From positions 243,699 to 307,698 of the forward strand of contig VXAA01000961.1 of NCBI GenBank assembly GCA_013399115.1: 64,000 nt of DNA, given 5' to 3'. The notes beneath the pieces are model-generated. The model did not search any database, was not told the origin of the DNA, and saw nothing but the letters and a program-made list of their open reading frames with translations. The stretch's first letter is position 1. Each line of letters begins with the position of its first letter. Below, in pieces: positions 49,101 through 63,289 of the stretch. The DNA is from Anseranas semipalmata. Lineage: Eukaryota; Chordata; Aves; Anseriformes; Anseranatidae. Both the position numbers and the translations under genes were made by a program.

Positions 49101-52100
49101 AGGGGCTCAGAAAGCCTCAGCAAGGCATTACCACCACAGCTCCCACCATCAATCATATCGTAATCTCCTCTGTTACGGTCTGAGTGTGCTTGAAGCTCTC
49201 CCAGGTAACTATTTAGCTTCAACAGTTAGCACAGATTGTGCATGTCATGAGTCATACGGGAGGGAACTCTCTGCACAGCTGGAAAAGCTAATAAGATTGA
49301 GCAAACACTGGTAACCGGATATTTGCCTGCGCATTGTCAGGCACCGGTCTTTTTTCAGATACCACCTGCTACCCAGGTCTGGAGCTTCCACCCCAGGCCG
49401 ATGCTGACCAGCAACAGTTTAAATAAAGTGATAATGTTAAAGCACTTCTGTCTTTGCGGTAGGTAAGGCATTACAGTAGCCCTCCAGAGAGATTGCTTTT
49501 CACATGTTTAGGTCTTGCAGGAGACTAGTTTATTTATGTATGAACCCCTTTTCCTGAAGAAGCCAAACCTAGCTACGGTAAGACTGAAAACCACCGCACG
49601 CTTTGACGAAGCCAAGCTGTATGCTCAGTAGCATTCCATACCGAGAGTGAAATTCAAAATACAGAGGCCACCACTGGTGCCTTGGGAGTGGAGGAGCGCA
49701 GAGGCTGCTCTAGATCAAGTTCCAAACAATGCTGTGGGTAAAGCCACTTAAGTCATCAGTCCCCAAATCTGTGCCTAATCAAATCAGATTTTGCCACTAC
49801 ACAGGCACCTGCAGCACCCTGCATTTCCCGTTTAAGCACAGAGATGCCAAACGTGCACCTGAGGCCATGCTTTAGGCAAGCCTGCCATGACTTCAGCACT
49901 TAGCTCAGCAAGCAGAGGGTGGGGTGAAGGGGCAAAGAGCGTTATCAAAGAACGGAAAGAGGAGCTGGCTTTTGGGGAGCAGAGAAAAATACATTCAATC
50001 TCTCATTTCAAGGCTGATTTTGTTAAGATCCAGCTGCCTGCTCGTCCTGTAACCGGCCTGGATTTGCAACTTCTGCACTCTGCTAGCAGGCAAGACTGAA
50101 CAGAGGCTTTTAGTAACAGCACCCAGGGTACAGACTTCCAGCTAAGTCTTCCCTCGCCCCCAGCTCGCCCAGGTAGGTCCCAATCAGGCAGCAACAGCCA
50201 GGCTCCTGTCCCCACTCCGACTGAGTGTCACAGGGCATAAGCCATCATAAGAGCTAAACAGACACTTAAGCATCTTAAGCCACTCCAGGCTCTGTAGCAT
50301 CAGTTTGATCTCCAAAGCCTTACGACCTTACAGACAGGTAAAGCCTTTCGGTGCCTGATCCAAGGCCTTAAGACTGCACTAAGAAGAAAAGATGCCATGA
50401 AGCAATAGGACAGAAAGCCAAACACTAAACAAGCCTTAAGTTTGTGCATTTATGCTCCAATTTCCACGCCGTGCTCTCTCCCCTTCCTTTAAAAAGGAGC
50501 TGCTCTTCCAGCCCCCAAGATTTGCTCATGGGGCACATGGAGCTGCAGAGCTACAGCAGCTGTTGAACAGCAACAGCTCGGGCTCCTGCAGCCCTATCAG
50601 TAACAGCCAGCAGACGCTGATGGGAGGCTCAGGCATTTGCTGTCTTGTAGCAGAGTCCAGCTCACCACCACCATACTCACCTCAGGACTTCAGCCTCCCC
50701 CCGAGACTTGCTCTGCACCAGATCTCCATGCAACAGCACTGTCTAGTAGGGTTCTTTGTAGAGAAATATCTCCCCCAACATTTTCTTAAAACCAAACTGT
50801 CCGCACTCACTCATGTTAAAAAACAAAGTGTTATAACGATCAGTATTCTCCCAAGATGTATTGTCCTGCAACATGGTGCTCTTGAGTTCGTGCTTACTGG
50901 GTTGCTAGCGTTGCTCTTTTCTAACACCCGAGTCTCAGCCTGCAGCACTTCAGACAGCTGAGGCATACCTTAGCAAGGGCAGCAGTTCTCGCCTCTCCTC
51001 CTCCCCATCCGATTACAAACTCAGACTAATTTCCTGAGATGTTGTGAAGGAGTAGATCCAAGCTCCAGCGTATTTTGCAGCTAGACAAGATGTAACTCAG
51101 TCAGGTTCATAGCCTGTTTATATCAGATAGAACTCTTTGCATTTGCACAGCTTCTCCACTATCTTTTGAAGCCATCTCCTCTAGCATTTATAAGGTTATT
51201 GTTAGGGAGAGATGCCTCGCTGCAAAGTTTCGTGTCTCAAACAGAGGTCAGAACAATCACATTTGTCCATCCCAGCAATAACGGGTGAAAAGCATTTCCA
51301 GCCTACACGAAGAGCCCGTGCCAAAGGATGCAGTACCCAGCACCCCTGACCCAGTCCTCAGGTAGGCACTGCATGACCCTTGGAGAAGCCGGACCAAACT
51401 CTGAAAACACAGAGGAACATTTCCATACAAGATTAACGAAGCCAAAACACTGCCAGGCAGATTTTAGAGGAATTTGTACTTAGTTACTTGATTTCGGCTG
51501 CTTATCCCAGTTCCACTGCCATTCTCTAGAGACTCTGATCCCTGTTCAGAGACAGAAAAATGAGAGAAAAATACTGCCAAGCTGCAGCTGGATGACAGTT
51601 GGAAGAGATTAGGAAGAAAGGAGGCTGTGGTGTGGAACGCGACTGTTTTAAACAAAGTTTGAGTGTGTAACTTCGCAATCTAATTAAAAGCTTTCCTAGA
51701 GCGAGTTTGATTGGAACGGCTCCCAGCTTCCCTCAGAAGTCAGCCCTGATCTGTGCTCGTAAGCCTGCCTCTTCCAGCTACACACCAGCGCTCCCGTCTC
51801 TGAAAAGCGGCTCCAGAAAAGCCCACAATGCCAACCCCACGGTATCGGGTCCTACCACAAAATGGTGCTGGAAGTTACAGGAACAAAGCAGACTCGATCA
51901 CAGATTAGGCTGAATCACATAGTATGAAATTTAAAAGGAAAAGCACCAAGAAAGCACCATCTGTAGTCTTAGCAAGACCTTTTTAACAACACCGCAAACA
52001 CACTTTCAATTCTGAGGTACGGACTGACTCCCACCCTGTCAGTTCCAAGTTTGTGCCTGATCTGGCACAGCAAAAGGTGCAAACTCCGTGCTATGAAGGA

Positions 52101-55100
52101 CAGAAGTACAGAAGCACCTGTGCAACCACGCAGCACACAACCAGAGGCAAACAGGGCTTAGAAGTACTCTGCCAAACACGCTTTTGCAAGCACAGTAACA
52201 AGCGAGCACCTCAGCTTCGCGCCCGAAGCAGAGTCCCCACCGCAGCTCAGCCCCAGGCATGCAGACCCGGCCTGGCGGGACCCGCGCAGCCCCGCTGCAT
52301 GGCTGGGGCACTGCTGTGCTGGGCGCAGCTCCCCCAAACGGCCTGACCCTGGGGGGCAGAGGAATGTTTCCCCTGACAGAACAAAGTGGAATTTTCTCCC
52401 GTATTTTCTAAACTGAGGTACGGGCAGAGGCTTCACAGAAGGCTTGGCACTCCCACACCTCTCCCCAGCACGCGGGAGCGTCGATGGCTGACAGGCCAGG
52501 TACGCCCACAGCAGCAGAGACTGCTGATGTCAGCTGGAGCCTGCAGGCACCAGGTAGCTGACCAGCCTAGCCGAGACACGCTCTGGAAAAGGCAGCCTGT
52601 ATTTACCTCAGAGGGACTGCCTCACGTTTTGCTCACAGAGGGAATGAGCGAGCAGCCTCCTGGGCACGATACACGATTTCAGACCTTTAACACAGAAGCA
52701 GCTCTTGGCAAACGTGTGGGAAAGCCATTCGCCTCTCCCTGCCCCCGTTCCCCAGAAGGCGAGGAACGTGCACCCCTGCAGTGGGAAGAGCGTGCTCTTT
52801 CACGCGGAGAAAAGCCTGAAGACAGATCAGCTGGCAGTGACACCCTGCTAAAGCTACCTCACGTGCTGTCTAAAGCAGAAGCCTCTCCTCCTTTAATCCA
52901 CCGATTAAACAGAGCCCAGGGAAACTAGACTGAAGCCGAGTCTTTGAATTCCCATCTCGACTCCCCACTTTATTCTCCACCTACCCCTATGCAGCTTCCT
53001 TCATTCCTCCGGCGACTTCCCCTAGCTCTTGCTGTCACAGTCTCCTAGCCAAGGACCTCCAACACATGTCCATTCAGCAGGAGATGTTAGTCTCCTGGTA
53101 AAGTCACTTCTGTGCCCCGGACACGGTCATTGTTAACACCCCAGTCCAAGCTGCCCTGAAACAGTCGGAGCACAGCAACAGACAGACGTTTAACACCAAG
53201 GGCGTGGGATCTGTTAGAAGCAACAAGCCTGCCACCAGGATGCAGTGGGGTATGGACACGTCCATCTTGCACAACAGCCTCGTGTTGGCACAGTTCCACC
53301 CCCACCACTAACGGGCAATAGGGCTAGCTGGCCCTGTTCCCACTGGGGCACACAAGATCCCACCGGATTTTCTAAATGCAGGCAGCATTCAGGTATCCTC
53401 ATGCCTGGCAGCCTCACTGCACATATGATGGGTCTTAAAGGAGGCATCATTTGACCACATGCACTGCTCACTGGCATCCACACCAAAGCTTACGCCAGGT
53501 TTTTTGGATACCTTACATTTTTTCTGCCTAATCCCCCCATTGCACTACTCTGCCTTCCTGCAGGCTCACACAGAACAGATCATAACAATGCATCAGAATT
53601 CAATTGAAGGTACTTCGCACTTGAAAGGGGACAAAAGGGGACATTTTTGCAAGACCATGACCTAACACTTGGCTGAAGAGCCTCCTATGAGGACATCAAA
53701 GGAACAAGACAATAACCAAGAACTTTAAGACTTACAGCCAAATCTAGCCCTTACTGTACACACTCTCAACAAACTTAAGCTATGCTCAGGTTCCTAGGAT
53801 ATCAGTTACTTTCAAGTGGTTCCTCTTGAGAAGCACAAACCTTTCTAGTTTCTTAAGTCTTACAGCTTCTTGCAGTCACAACATGCCCTTGGAGGCTACA
53901 AAGCTGTAGAACTGTACATTTTTTGCCAGAGCTTCCACACACAAGTTACTGGTTGCATAGTTAAGCTGCTCTCCTGCTGTACCCTGGCTCCTTATTCAGC
54001 TATCCACTACAAAGATAAGCTTTTTGCTAAGTGATTCAATATGATGGCAATTACCAAGTTGGTAACTTAGCTATTTTCTCTTCCCTTCTCAGGCCTTGAC
54101 TAACCAAACTTAAGATTTAGATTAGTGCTGTCAAACAAGTGAAATGTAGTTATTTTAAACTTCAAGTGTTACGCACTACATGTCTACAACACAAGTAACT
54201 GCAGTCAAGCTGTGTAGAAATTCTATCAACATTTTTGCCCTTGGTTTATCTGAGGCAATAGTGTTAGGTGTCCATGAAATTGTAAAAACCCCACCCAGCC
54301 AGTAGGAAAAGTACACTGGTACAATATACCCATATATGTATATCACCCACAAACTCCAGAAATCTCTCAGGTTTTAAGAAAATGCATCAGGTCTCGTGAT
54401 CCCTGTCACCAAGCAGTCAAGTCACATCTTCAGCCTAGCAATGCTTTTTGCCACAGCCTGCAGGGACCAGCCTTTCCACGAGGTACTTAAAGGCAGACAA
54501 CAGCCAAGGAGCCAGTTACGTTGTTCATCCGCGCAGAAGAGCCTGTATGGAAGACAAGCCCATATTATCCATCTACAGCAGCAAACGAGATACGTTCCCA
54601 GTTCCTTGACGAGTCCAGAGTTTGAGCAGCCGCCCCCGCAGGCACGTAGTGCTCCAGCAGGGCTTTGGCTGCCACTTGCCCGCGCTCCTCCACGGCGTGC
54701 CCGGCTGGGCAGCGTGGGTTCCTGCAGGGCTTCCACCCTGCTTCAGAGCAACAGCTGTTGGCAAAGGGACGTGAAGCGTCCCGCCACTGCTGCGGATCGG
54801 TCAGGATGTGGGGCTCAAATGTTTTTGCACTGCTCTTAATCTCATTAAAGAGACAAGAAGGAGAATCCTGCAACTGTGCCAGGAGCAATTCGCTAACAAG
54901 AAAAGCCAGTCGGTGCAGGGTTTTTCGTTTGTTTTTTTTTTTTAAATATAATGCAATCAATGCAGCTACCTTTAAAGTAACATGACCACTGAAGTTCCCA
55001 TTATATTAATAAGTATTCTGGGATTTTATCTGATTGATATGTCCTTGAATGACTTTTAATGCTGCTTGAGCCGAGTAAATCCTGTTAAGAGACATTTGCT

Positions 55101-55157
55101 CTTACCCAAGTCAGACTAGGACAGTAAATTAAATGAAATGGTTAGCCTACAGAGATA

Positions 55158-55811
55158 TTGCTGTCCCATGCATCAGACGGTCATAAAACACTAATCACTC
55201 CAACAGCGGAAGAAGGTGAAGAAAAGGGTCAAGAAACCTTGTCTAAAGATGATTTCCCACCAAGGGGGAAAGCTTTTAAGGATTTCCAGGTCCTAGAAGA
55301 ACCTGAGCATCTGGCTTTGGACAGGAGATACCATTTTCTGCCTCTGGGTAACATTACAGGTAATTTATATTTGCTTTTTCACAACCTACACAGGAAGCTC
55401 CTTCAGATCAGAAGAGTACTGATCTCAAGCCTTGAGATTTCCAAGCAGTATTCATATATTTATGCAGGATATAATTCTATCCCGGTCTACTGCATACAAA
55501 GGCAAGTTTACCTAAACATCAACATACTTGGACAAGCTGATCTCCAGGATCCTTACTTATATTCCCACAGAGAAGTAGAGCAACTTAAACTATTTATTTT
55601 ACCGAAATATGAGAGCCTCACAGTATTTGAGCTCGATCTGAACATCACTGCAAACCCTAAGAGTAAAGCTTTTCGCTACTCATTGAAGCCCACATTTAGC
55701 ATCACTTCCTATTGCTCACCCATCACACACCCCATTTCACAACTTGTAAACATCAAAAAAATACATCTATTCTTACCCAGCCAAAATGTGGTCATGCTCC
55801 AGTCCGAGTGA
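55158..55811 (+). other. Unassigned 217-codon open frame
   Basis: This is the longest open frame in the window not explained by CR1 or the gap. Its first third is charged and rich in E and K (TAEEGEEKGQETLSKDD). The rest is rich in I, L, Y and S with several tyrosines and no obvious signal peptide, membrane segment or motif. A splice-like CATTACAG|GTAATT lies near 55360. I recognise no family. By base composition a frame of this size is unlikely but not rare in 64 kb, so it may be chance, an lncRNA exon or a young gene. Confidence 0.2.
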
Positions 55812-58800
55812 TCAGTTCTCTGCTTAAATGGATTAGTCTGGTAAGCTTTACAACCTTTATGCTTAAGGATTGGTGGAGCTGATACCCTGCAGGTTACTGT
55901 TACACCAGGTTTGGTGCATCATAGCTCTGCCATGGGCACAGAAAGTGCTCAGAGTCTAAATAACTACTAATAATACAATTCATATTTTTTCATTCTGAAT
56001 TGCCAGATAAGAACTGGGTCAGGATATTGAAGAGGGGCAAGTTCAAGCACTTGCACACGGCTTGCTCCCAGCTGTCTGTCTGCACGGGTGCGCCGTAGCT
56101 GGGGAACTGACACAGCTGCTTGGGACACCTGAAAAACCAGCCTGGTCCGTCGGCTGTCGTAAGCCAGAGGACAACCCCCTGAAGAACAAGGACAAACAGA
56201 CACCCACCAGGCAGGCACAGGAGCCATCCTGGAGGAAGAGAAGACAGGAACCCGCTCCAGGTTGCTGCGTCGGGGCCAGCCGTGCCAGAGGGGCAGCACC
56301 CAGGCAGTAACACGGCTCACAGGAGACACCCCAGCCCTAGCCCTGAACCCTCACCGCCCTGCTCAAGGCTCCCAGGGATCTTCACAAGCCAGAAATCAAG
56401 AACCCGCTGTGCGGGGAGGTGGGGAGGAAAGTGAGCTAAAACAAGGAGGAGCTTGGCCGCACTGGTGCTGCCTGCTAATCCATTCCCCACACATCACCAT
56501 CCCCGAGCCAGCACTGCAGGGCAGGATGCAATGGGATCTGAAGGAAATACAATAAGCATCTGCACTGCATACAAGATACCAAGCTCGAAACAAAATCCCT
56601 GAACTTCCTTCCAGACAATACGCTTTCAAAGAACGGATCAAGGGACTATCCTTTTACTCAAGATCAAATCCCCTCCAAAACCAAGTTGTGGAGCACAGAG
56701 CACAGCACTGCAATTGGCTTGCGAGGAGATGCAGCACGGTTTTTATGCTTTAAAACCTCAAGGCTGAGAGCAGAGCACGTTGCAGTAAAACAGCCTGTCT
56801 GTCTTCTGCCAAGAGGGTGACATAGGGCAACGGGAAGTCAATATGTAAGCGGCTCCTTCCCCAGCCCTGTGAAGCAGGCTGTCGGTGCTCCTCACCCCTG
56901 GCAGCACCCCAGCTGCTCAGAGACGACCTGCAGGGACCACCTCGCCCAGGTCCCGGCAGTGCTACGGAGACAGCAGGCAGCGCTTCCTAATCCGCTCCTG
57001 CCTGCCCACTGAAGCCTGGCGACGTCCAGGCGCGAAGCTCAGCTTTGTAAGCAGCAATCGGATCCACAGCAGAGTCAGCGGGTTGGTTAACAACAGCTAT
57101 TAACCTGGGGACAGGGGATCTTTGCTGCTCTTCCCTTCAGCCTGCTTCTGATGCTCCTCAGGAGTCTTCAAGACACAGGCAAAGCTTTTGAGGTGTGCTG
57201 AGCTACATCAAGTTCATCCAGCCTTTCAAAGGCCGTGATGATGTGTGCTTACACTGAGAGCAGTTGAAGAGCAGGATAAGTAGGATTGCTTTTTGCTCAG
57301 CTTAGGACTCCTGCTATTAGCTTAATTCAAGTACTTTAGAAAAAAGTAAATAAAGCAAAACAGACATGAACAGCATCTCTGATGCACAGCTGAAACGGGC
57401 CGTTTTACCGCGCTAAATTACAACTAAGAAGCATTACTTACAAAGTTTCTCCTTCAAGATTTTCAAGGTTTTTCTCATTAAGTGAGATCAGCATGGGCTC
57501 TGATCCTAGGGAAGCATCTGACCAAAACCACCAATTCCAGCCCAGGTCGCATTCCTCTGCTCATCATTCAGCTTAGAAGGCTCTGACAAAACCCCACTCC
57601 CTCTAGCTGCTGCAGAAGGGAAAGCAAAAGAGGACAAAGCCTGCTCTTCTGCCTCTTCTAACCTCTCCCACCACCCACAGCTGCAAGCTGCTCCCCAGCC
57701 TTTGTGATCCTGCAATACCGTATCGCCATTGCTTGAGACTGCAATATAAGAAAGTCAGTCATCAATGGAGACCTGCAGCTGGACCAAATTGGATTTCAGA
57801 GGTAACAGAGCAAAGAAATTGGAACTAGCATACATAAAGGTGCTATATATAGTAAATTTGGATGTGACATGGAGCTTGCAGACCAACAAAAGAAAAAGCA
57901 AAGGTGTAAAAGCCTGTTAGCAAACACACGAAAAGGACTCCAGCAGATCCTAGAGCGATGAAGAAGCCATCAACAGCATATTCCTCCCAGCAAAGGAGTC
58001 ACAACACTGCCAACTTGCTCTCAATACCCCTGCCACCACCAAAATGACATTACCAGCCTTAAAAGCCAGTGGAAGGATGAGAATGACACCAGGAGAAGGT
58101 GTAGAAACTAGATGTGCATATAAGAATGTTAGCTTTATTATCAGTATTAATGAGACTTCATCTGCATAAGTAATCTTTCTGCGATAATTAGATCTAAACT
58201 AATAATTATGCTTGAATTAAAGCTTCGATTACAGTAAAAAGTGATTCTTGGCACACACTAGTATGCACACACGCAAACCGTGCCTCCTCTTTGGCTACAG
58301 AGGTTTAAGCACAGCACATCTGCTGTGCTGCTGGTAGGCTGGAAGCAGAGGGACAGCCCCGAGCCTGTTGCTGCCTGTGGCACAGCATCTTCCCCCAGAG
58401 GACCTCACTTGTGCAGAAGTTAACGGAGCACCTCAGGCTCACCGAGGCAGCGCTCCCATTTGTTGGGGTGCTCCACTGCCGGTCAGCGCCCTAGGACGCT
58501 TACTGCTTGCTCTCGGACTCTGCAATAGAGAAATCAGCTCGTGAAACAGGAAAGCTGCATCCTTCAGTGACAGCAGTGCTGGTTCTCGCTAGATAGCGAT
58601 AGCCTACCCCCTTCCGATGGGGAACAAGCAGCAGCACAATGTGCCTTCTTCCACACACCCGCACTGCTGGTAGCCAGCACGCTCTCCACTGCATTCCCCT
58701 CTCCAAAGAGCAACTGGCTGTGCTCAGGTAGATGATTACCACCACTTGTCGCTGTGTGAATTTCCCAGCTGCAGCTGCCTATACCTCTGCCAGAGGGACG

Positions 58801-61800
58801 TGTTTTCATAGCAGGACAACCACATTTATATCAGTAATAGCTCCCGATACCACACTTTACTGCCAAAGCTGACACACAGCTACGTGTCCATTCAGCTCCC
58901 TTAACCACAGGGAAAGGAGAAGGAAGAACAGGAGAAAGAGGAAAGGGCAGGAGTGAAACTGAACCTGTAGGAGAGAACCAGATCAGAAAGTTACAGGTAG
59001 CTTGTCTGCTACTGCAGGCCTTCAGATGAGAAGACTTGGGCTTGGAAGTCCAGCCTCTACCACAGGTTTTTGAATGAAGGCTCCCAGCCTCTTGGGCTAA
59101 TACAAACCCAGATACAAGGGACTTTGAAGACGCTCACCACCTTGAACAGGAAAGAAAGTGGTCCCTCTGCGGTCTTAAATTGAAGCTGACAGAGTGACGA
59201 TTTTGGCTGAACAACAGCATTTCCATTTAGTGCTTAATCTCCCTTAATGCTTGCTCTCCCTTTCAGTCATCCTTTGACATTTTTCTGCTTACTCACTGCA
59301 GGATATTAAAAGGACAAGAGTAAACACCTCCTCTCTTCTGGTGTGAGAGTGTCTATATAGAAGTGCCCACACTACAAGGACTCCAGCAGAGGTAACAGGG
59401 GAACCATCACCAGTCTACCTGGAGGTGAGGTTCCCTTAAAAAGGCAAAAAAAACCCACACCTATCAGATGTTTGCTGCACAGGGTTCAGCGACCAACACC
59501 TTTGTTGTTTCCCCTATTAAACGGAGTGGTTTTTTCCCCCCCAACCCTCCTTTTGAAAGCTGGTCAACAAACCGTTGGCTTTCAAGAAGACTCCCTGCGC
59601 TGTTCCTGCTGCCATGGAAACATCCCTTTTTGAAGAGATCCAGCTGATATCCTCCCTTACCTGCACTAATGTCCAGCACCCTCAAGCATTAGCAATCCAC
59701 AAACAACTCACTGATGGCACATGGTAGATCTAGTCCCTTGGCTTCATGCAAGACTTCTTGGTACTGGCTGGGGGGCTCCCTCCCCATGAAAATCATCCAG
59801 AACCCTTTCTGTTAAAGGAGCAAACAGTTGCAAAGGTAAAGGACGCAGCCCCGAGACCTGGCTCATGAAGTAGAACAGTCATGGGAAGGAGCAAGGAAAT
59901 CCCGTTCAACCCAGCCACGCTGTTCTTGCCAAAAGAGGCACCTGATGAAGGCTTGAAGCAAGGTCATCTGATGATTGCACTCACAGTGTGGGGAGCGAGG
60001 AGAAGGAAGGAAGACAACCGTGACTAAAGCTTTTTTCTCTCCCCCACAGGCCTTACAGGGCATCCGACAGCACAAGTCAGCTGCACCCATTTTACCCACA
60101 AAGCACACAGCTCAAGCAGAGCAAGGCACTCGGCTAATTCACACCACCACAGCTCTGCTGCAGGCTTTTGCTTCGAACTGCCATGGCCAGACAGAGCCTC
60201 CGAGGTCTCTTCTTGCTTAGATGTGCATTTGTAGCGGGAGAAAGGGGAACCCCCGGGCTGTTCTGCAGGGCTCTGAAGCATGGGAAACTGGAAGAGAAGA
60301 CTTGCATCAGTTTCACATTGCTGGGATTTTAAAAGCTGCAAGCAGTTACAGCTCGGCCTCATGGCTGACCAGAGGAAGCGGGTCCTTACGCTAGGCTTTC
60401 CCTACCCCACAGGCTTTGCTCTAGCTGGGTGGAGGATTTTCCTGACAGGATGTGTGCAAGCCACAGCACTTGCTATAGGGAAGAGGGACAGAAGATCTGT
60501 GCACATAAGCAACAGCCTCTTTCCAGCCTCATCACCACCCCACCTGCTCCTCCTCCTCCTGAAAAGGGTGTGATGACAAATGACAGCTTCCAGTCACCCG
60601 CTGATTCCCAAGCCTCCGACCGAGCAAGAACAGCTGACACCGCTCCAGCCACCCACGCCGTGCCAAAGCACGGGCAGCTGCACGCGCGTCACCTGCTGGA
60701 GCGTCCCCCGCCACGGAGCGCGGGTCCCCAGCAGCTCAGCGCCCTGTTCACGCGCCAGCTGAGGAGGGGAGGAGGACGGCGATGCCATTAAGCAACTCGC
60801 TCAACACCACACTGTCAAGCCAGGACCTCAGTGCAGGTCAGATTTCCCCCTCCCAGAGATTTCAGGCGGATTGCTTCTCTTCAAGGGACCTACTGCGGTA
60901 ACAGGTCTTCTATTTTTCCTCCTTCATCTTGAGGACACTGCTATAGATGCTCAGCTCAGTGAGCTAATTCCTCCTTCACAGTTCTGACAACAGCTGTCCT
61001 CTTTTCCACTTATCAAGTGTTTGATTTTTACAACAGCACACTGAAAAAAAAAAATCTTACCTCCAGTACTGCAAGTACTTAGTGATAAAAAAAACAAATA
61101 AAGCAGAAGAAAGAGGTGCTCCTTTGTTCATTAGGACAATGAGGGAAACCTTGTCCTACTGCCAGCAAAAAAGGAACATTAAAGTCCACTTTATCAGCCG
61201 CAGAAATGCAAGCCAAGGCTCTAGGAAAAGAAAGGCTTGCATGCTCTCTTAAGAAATCCTGTGCAGTGTTTTGGGAGTGCTAAGTCCCCCAAGAACAGGA
61301 GATTTTGAAAGACACTGGTTTACATAAGTGGAGAGCTGCTGAAATATAGGAGGAACCACCTTATCACAAAGTCAGAGCTTCTGTCACCAGATAACAGTGT
61401 GTGCGCAGTCTCCTCATTCAGAGCACAGCAGTATGATGCTTCTATACTGCTGGGGCCGCTTCATCTTGTTTTGCAGTGGTGCACGGGACCAGCACTAACA
61501 GTAGCAGGGGCAAGCCACAGAGATACTCTTCTGCAAGCAAAACCAGGTATGCTATTTTTTGTAAATTAAAAAAAGACAAGAAACCATGCAACTTTAGTTA
61601 TTAGCCCATTCAGCAACTTAGCCCATGCAAAGAGAGGATTTTTGTTCATGGCACCTTGACACAAAGCAATAGAAGCAGGATCTCCTCACCTCAGGAGAAC
61701 ACTACATCCCTTCAGCCTGAACTGGCAGCACGGCTCTGGTGCCTGTAACCACAGAGCAGGAGAGTCCAAGCGCTTGGAGCCCCAGCTTTCCAGGTGGTTG

Positions 61801-63289
61801 GCAAAGGAGTGTGCACTGAGCACCGTTTAGAGGAACACAGCCAGGCCAAACATCCCTTTGCTGAAAATGAAGCCTCTCCAACCGAAAAATCATTCAATGA
61901 ATCTGATGCTGCTGGTCGTAGGCTAGTACCTTCCCTTCCACACCTCTCCAACGTAAGGGCTCAGTGAATAAGCCAAGCAGAGACTTAATTCACACGTACA
62001 GGTGAGGGATGGGGGCAGGAGAAAAAAAACCCTGAAGCATTCAGCAACTGCAGTGTCCAGCTCAACCACCAGCTTGTTTTGGAACTCCACTACATGCACC
62101 TGTGTAGCACTTTGATTTCACATCGGTAGCCGACCTCAGGCTTCACCGTATCTGCAATCCTGCATTCCCAGAATACAGGACCAGAAGTATACACGCTGAC
62201 AGCTGTTGAAGCATTGCTGCCATGCCTGACCACCCAAGGGAAATGGAAGACTTGTTACATTGCACACATGGAGGGTTATGGTTGTCTAGCTTAGCCACAC
62301 TCCCAACTATAGTCTAGAGTTTCCTCCCACCTCCAAGCTCTTGCTAACCAAGAAATCTGTCTTCATACCAACCTAAATGATTCTAGGTGCTACAGTAATG
62401 TTATACAAATAACAGTGAGAAGTCAAGTGCAACCTCTGACTCAAAGTTTTAAACTCCCTTCTGGTTAGCAGAAGCAACCCAGGATGTTCACGTCAGCCCC
62501 AGGGACAGGACTTGACAGCCTGGGTTTTAGCAAAGTGCATGTCATTGGTGAGTAATACCGTATCATCAGATGGGATTTGCAGTGCAAGCACTCCAGTGTG
62601 CCAGGGAGAAGTCTCTGAGGGCTAGCCAGCACAGTTCTACAAGCCGTTAACTGAATGGGCACAAGTGTGTTGCCTTTTGTAGATTTCTCCCCCTGTACCC
62701 ACAGGTCTTCACCTCACCTGAAAGAGAAAATAGCATGCTCACCTCCTAAAATGAAGGCAGTGGAGGAGGGTGTTATACTATGTTTGCTTCCTAGCAATCG
62801 GTTTTGTCACACCAGATATACTGCTTTGCTATACAGCCTGGGGTGCAGCACTCTCTTTATTCAGAGCTGCATTTAAACCAAAAATGAGTTTAGTAACAAA
62901 ACAAGCCTCTAGGAAGAGTCAGCACTGTCACTAAAGATCTTGAGGAGAGCCCAATATTTAACTCTTTTTCCACTAGAAGCTGTCCAGGACCCTATAATTG
63001 CAATAACTAATCCTGAGAGAACTTCAGGACAAATACTGAAATCTGTGTAACTTGGAATTAAAATCAGATCAACAGTTATGCTGTTTTCTGGCTGAATAGT
63101 TCTGTTCACCAGTCCCTGGGAATATGGCTTTGAGGTCTAGTTTAAGTATACATTGAAGATAGGTACAGGACTTCAGAACAGCTGGAAGAACCTCCCTGAG
63201 GTTCAGCCCCTCACTAGGTTATCTTCTGCTCCAGGAAAGACAATGTGCCCGTTTCTCTATATGCCAAGTAATTAGTCATCCCTCATTCA

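Noticed and set aside
52386..52928. 180-codon plus-strand frame (also 47884-48417 and 50452-50961)
   Set aside because: Low-complexity, basic, proline- and serine-rich translations typical of GC-richer non-coding DNA; no domains, and competing frames on the other strand.
60594..60788. Possible TPD52 alternative first exon (minus-strand frame starting MASPSSSPPQLAREQG) in a GC-rich patch, with a CAG|GTGACG donor
   Set aside because: The apparent donor would end the exon in phase 0, but exon 40531-40646 needs a phase 1 donor. There is no similarity to known D52 N-termini.
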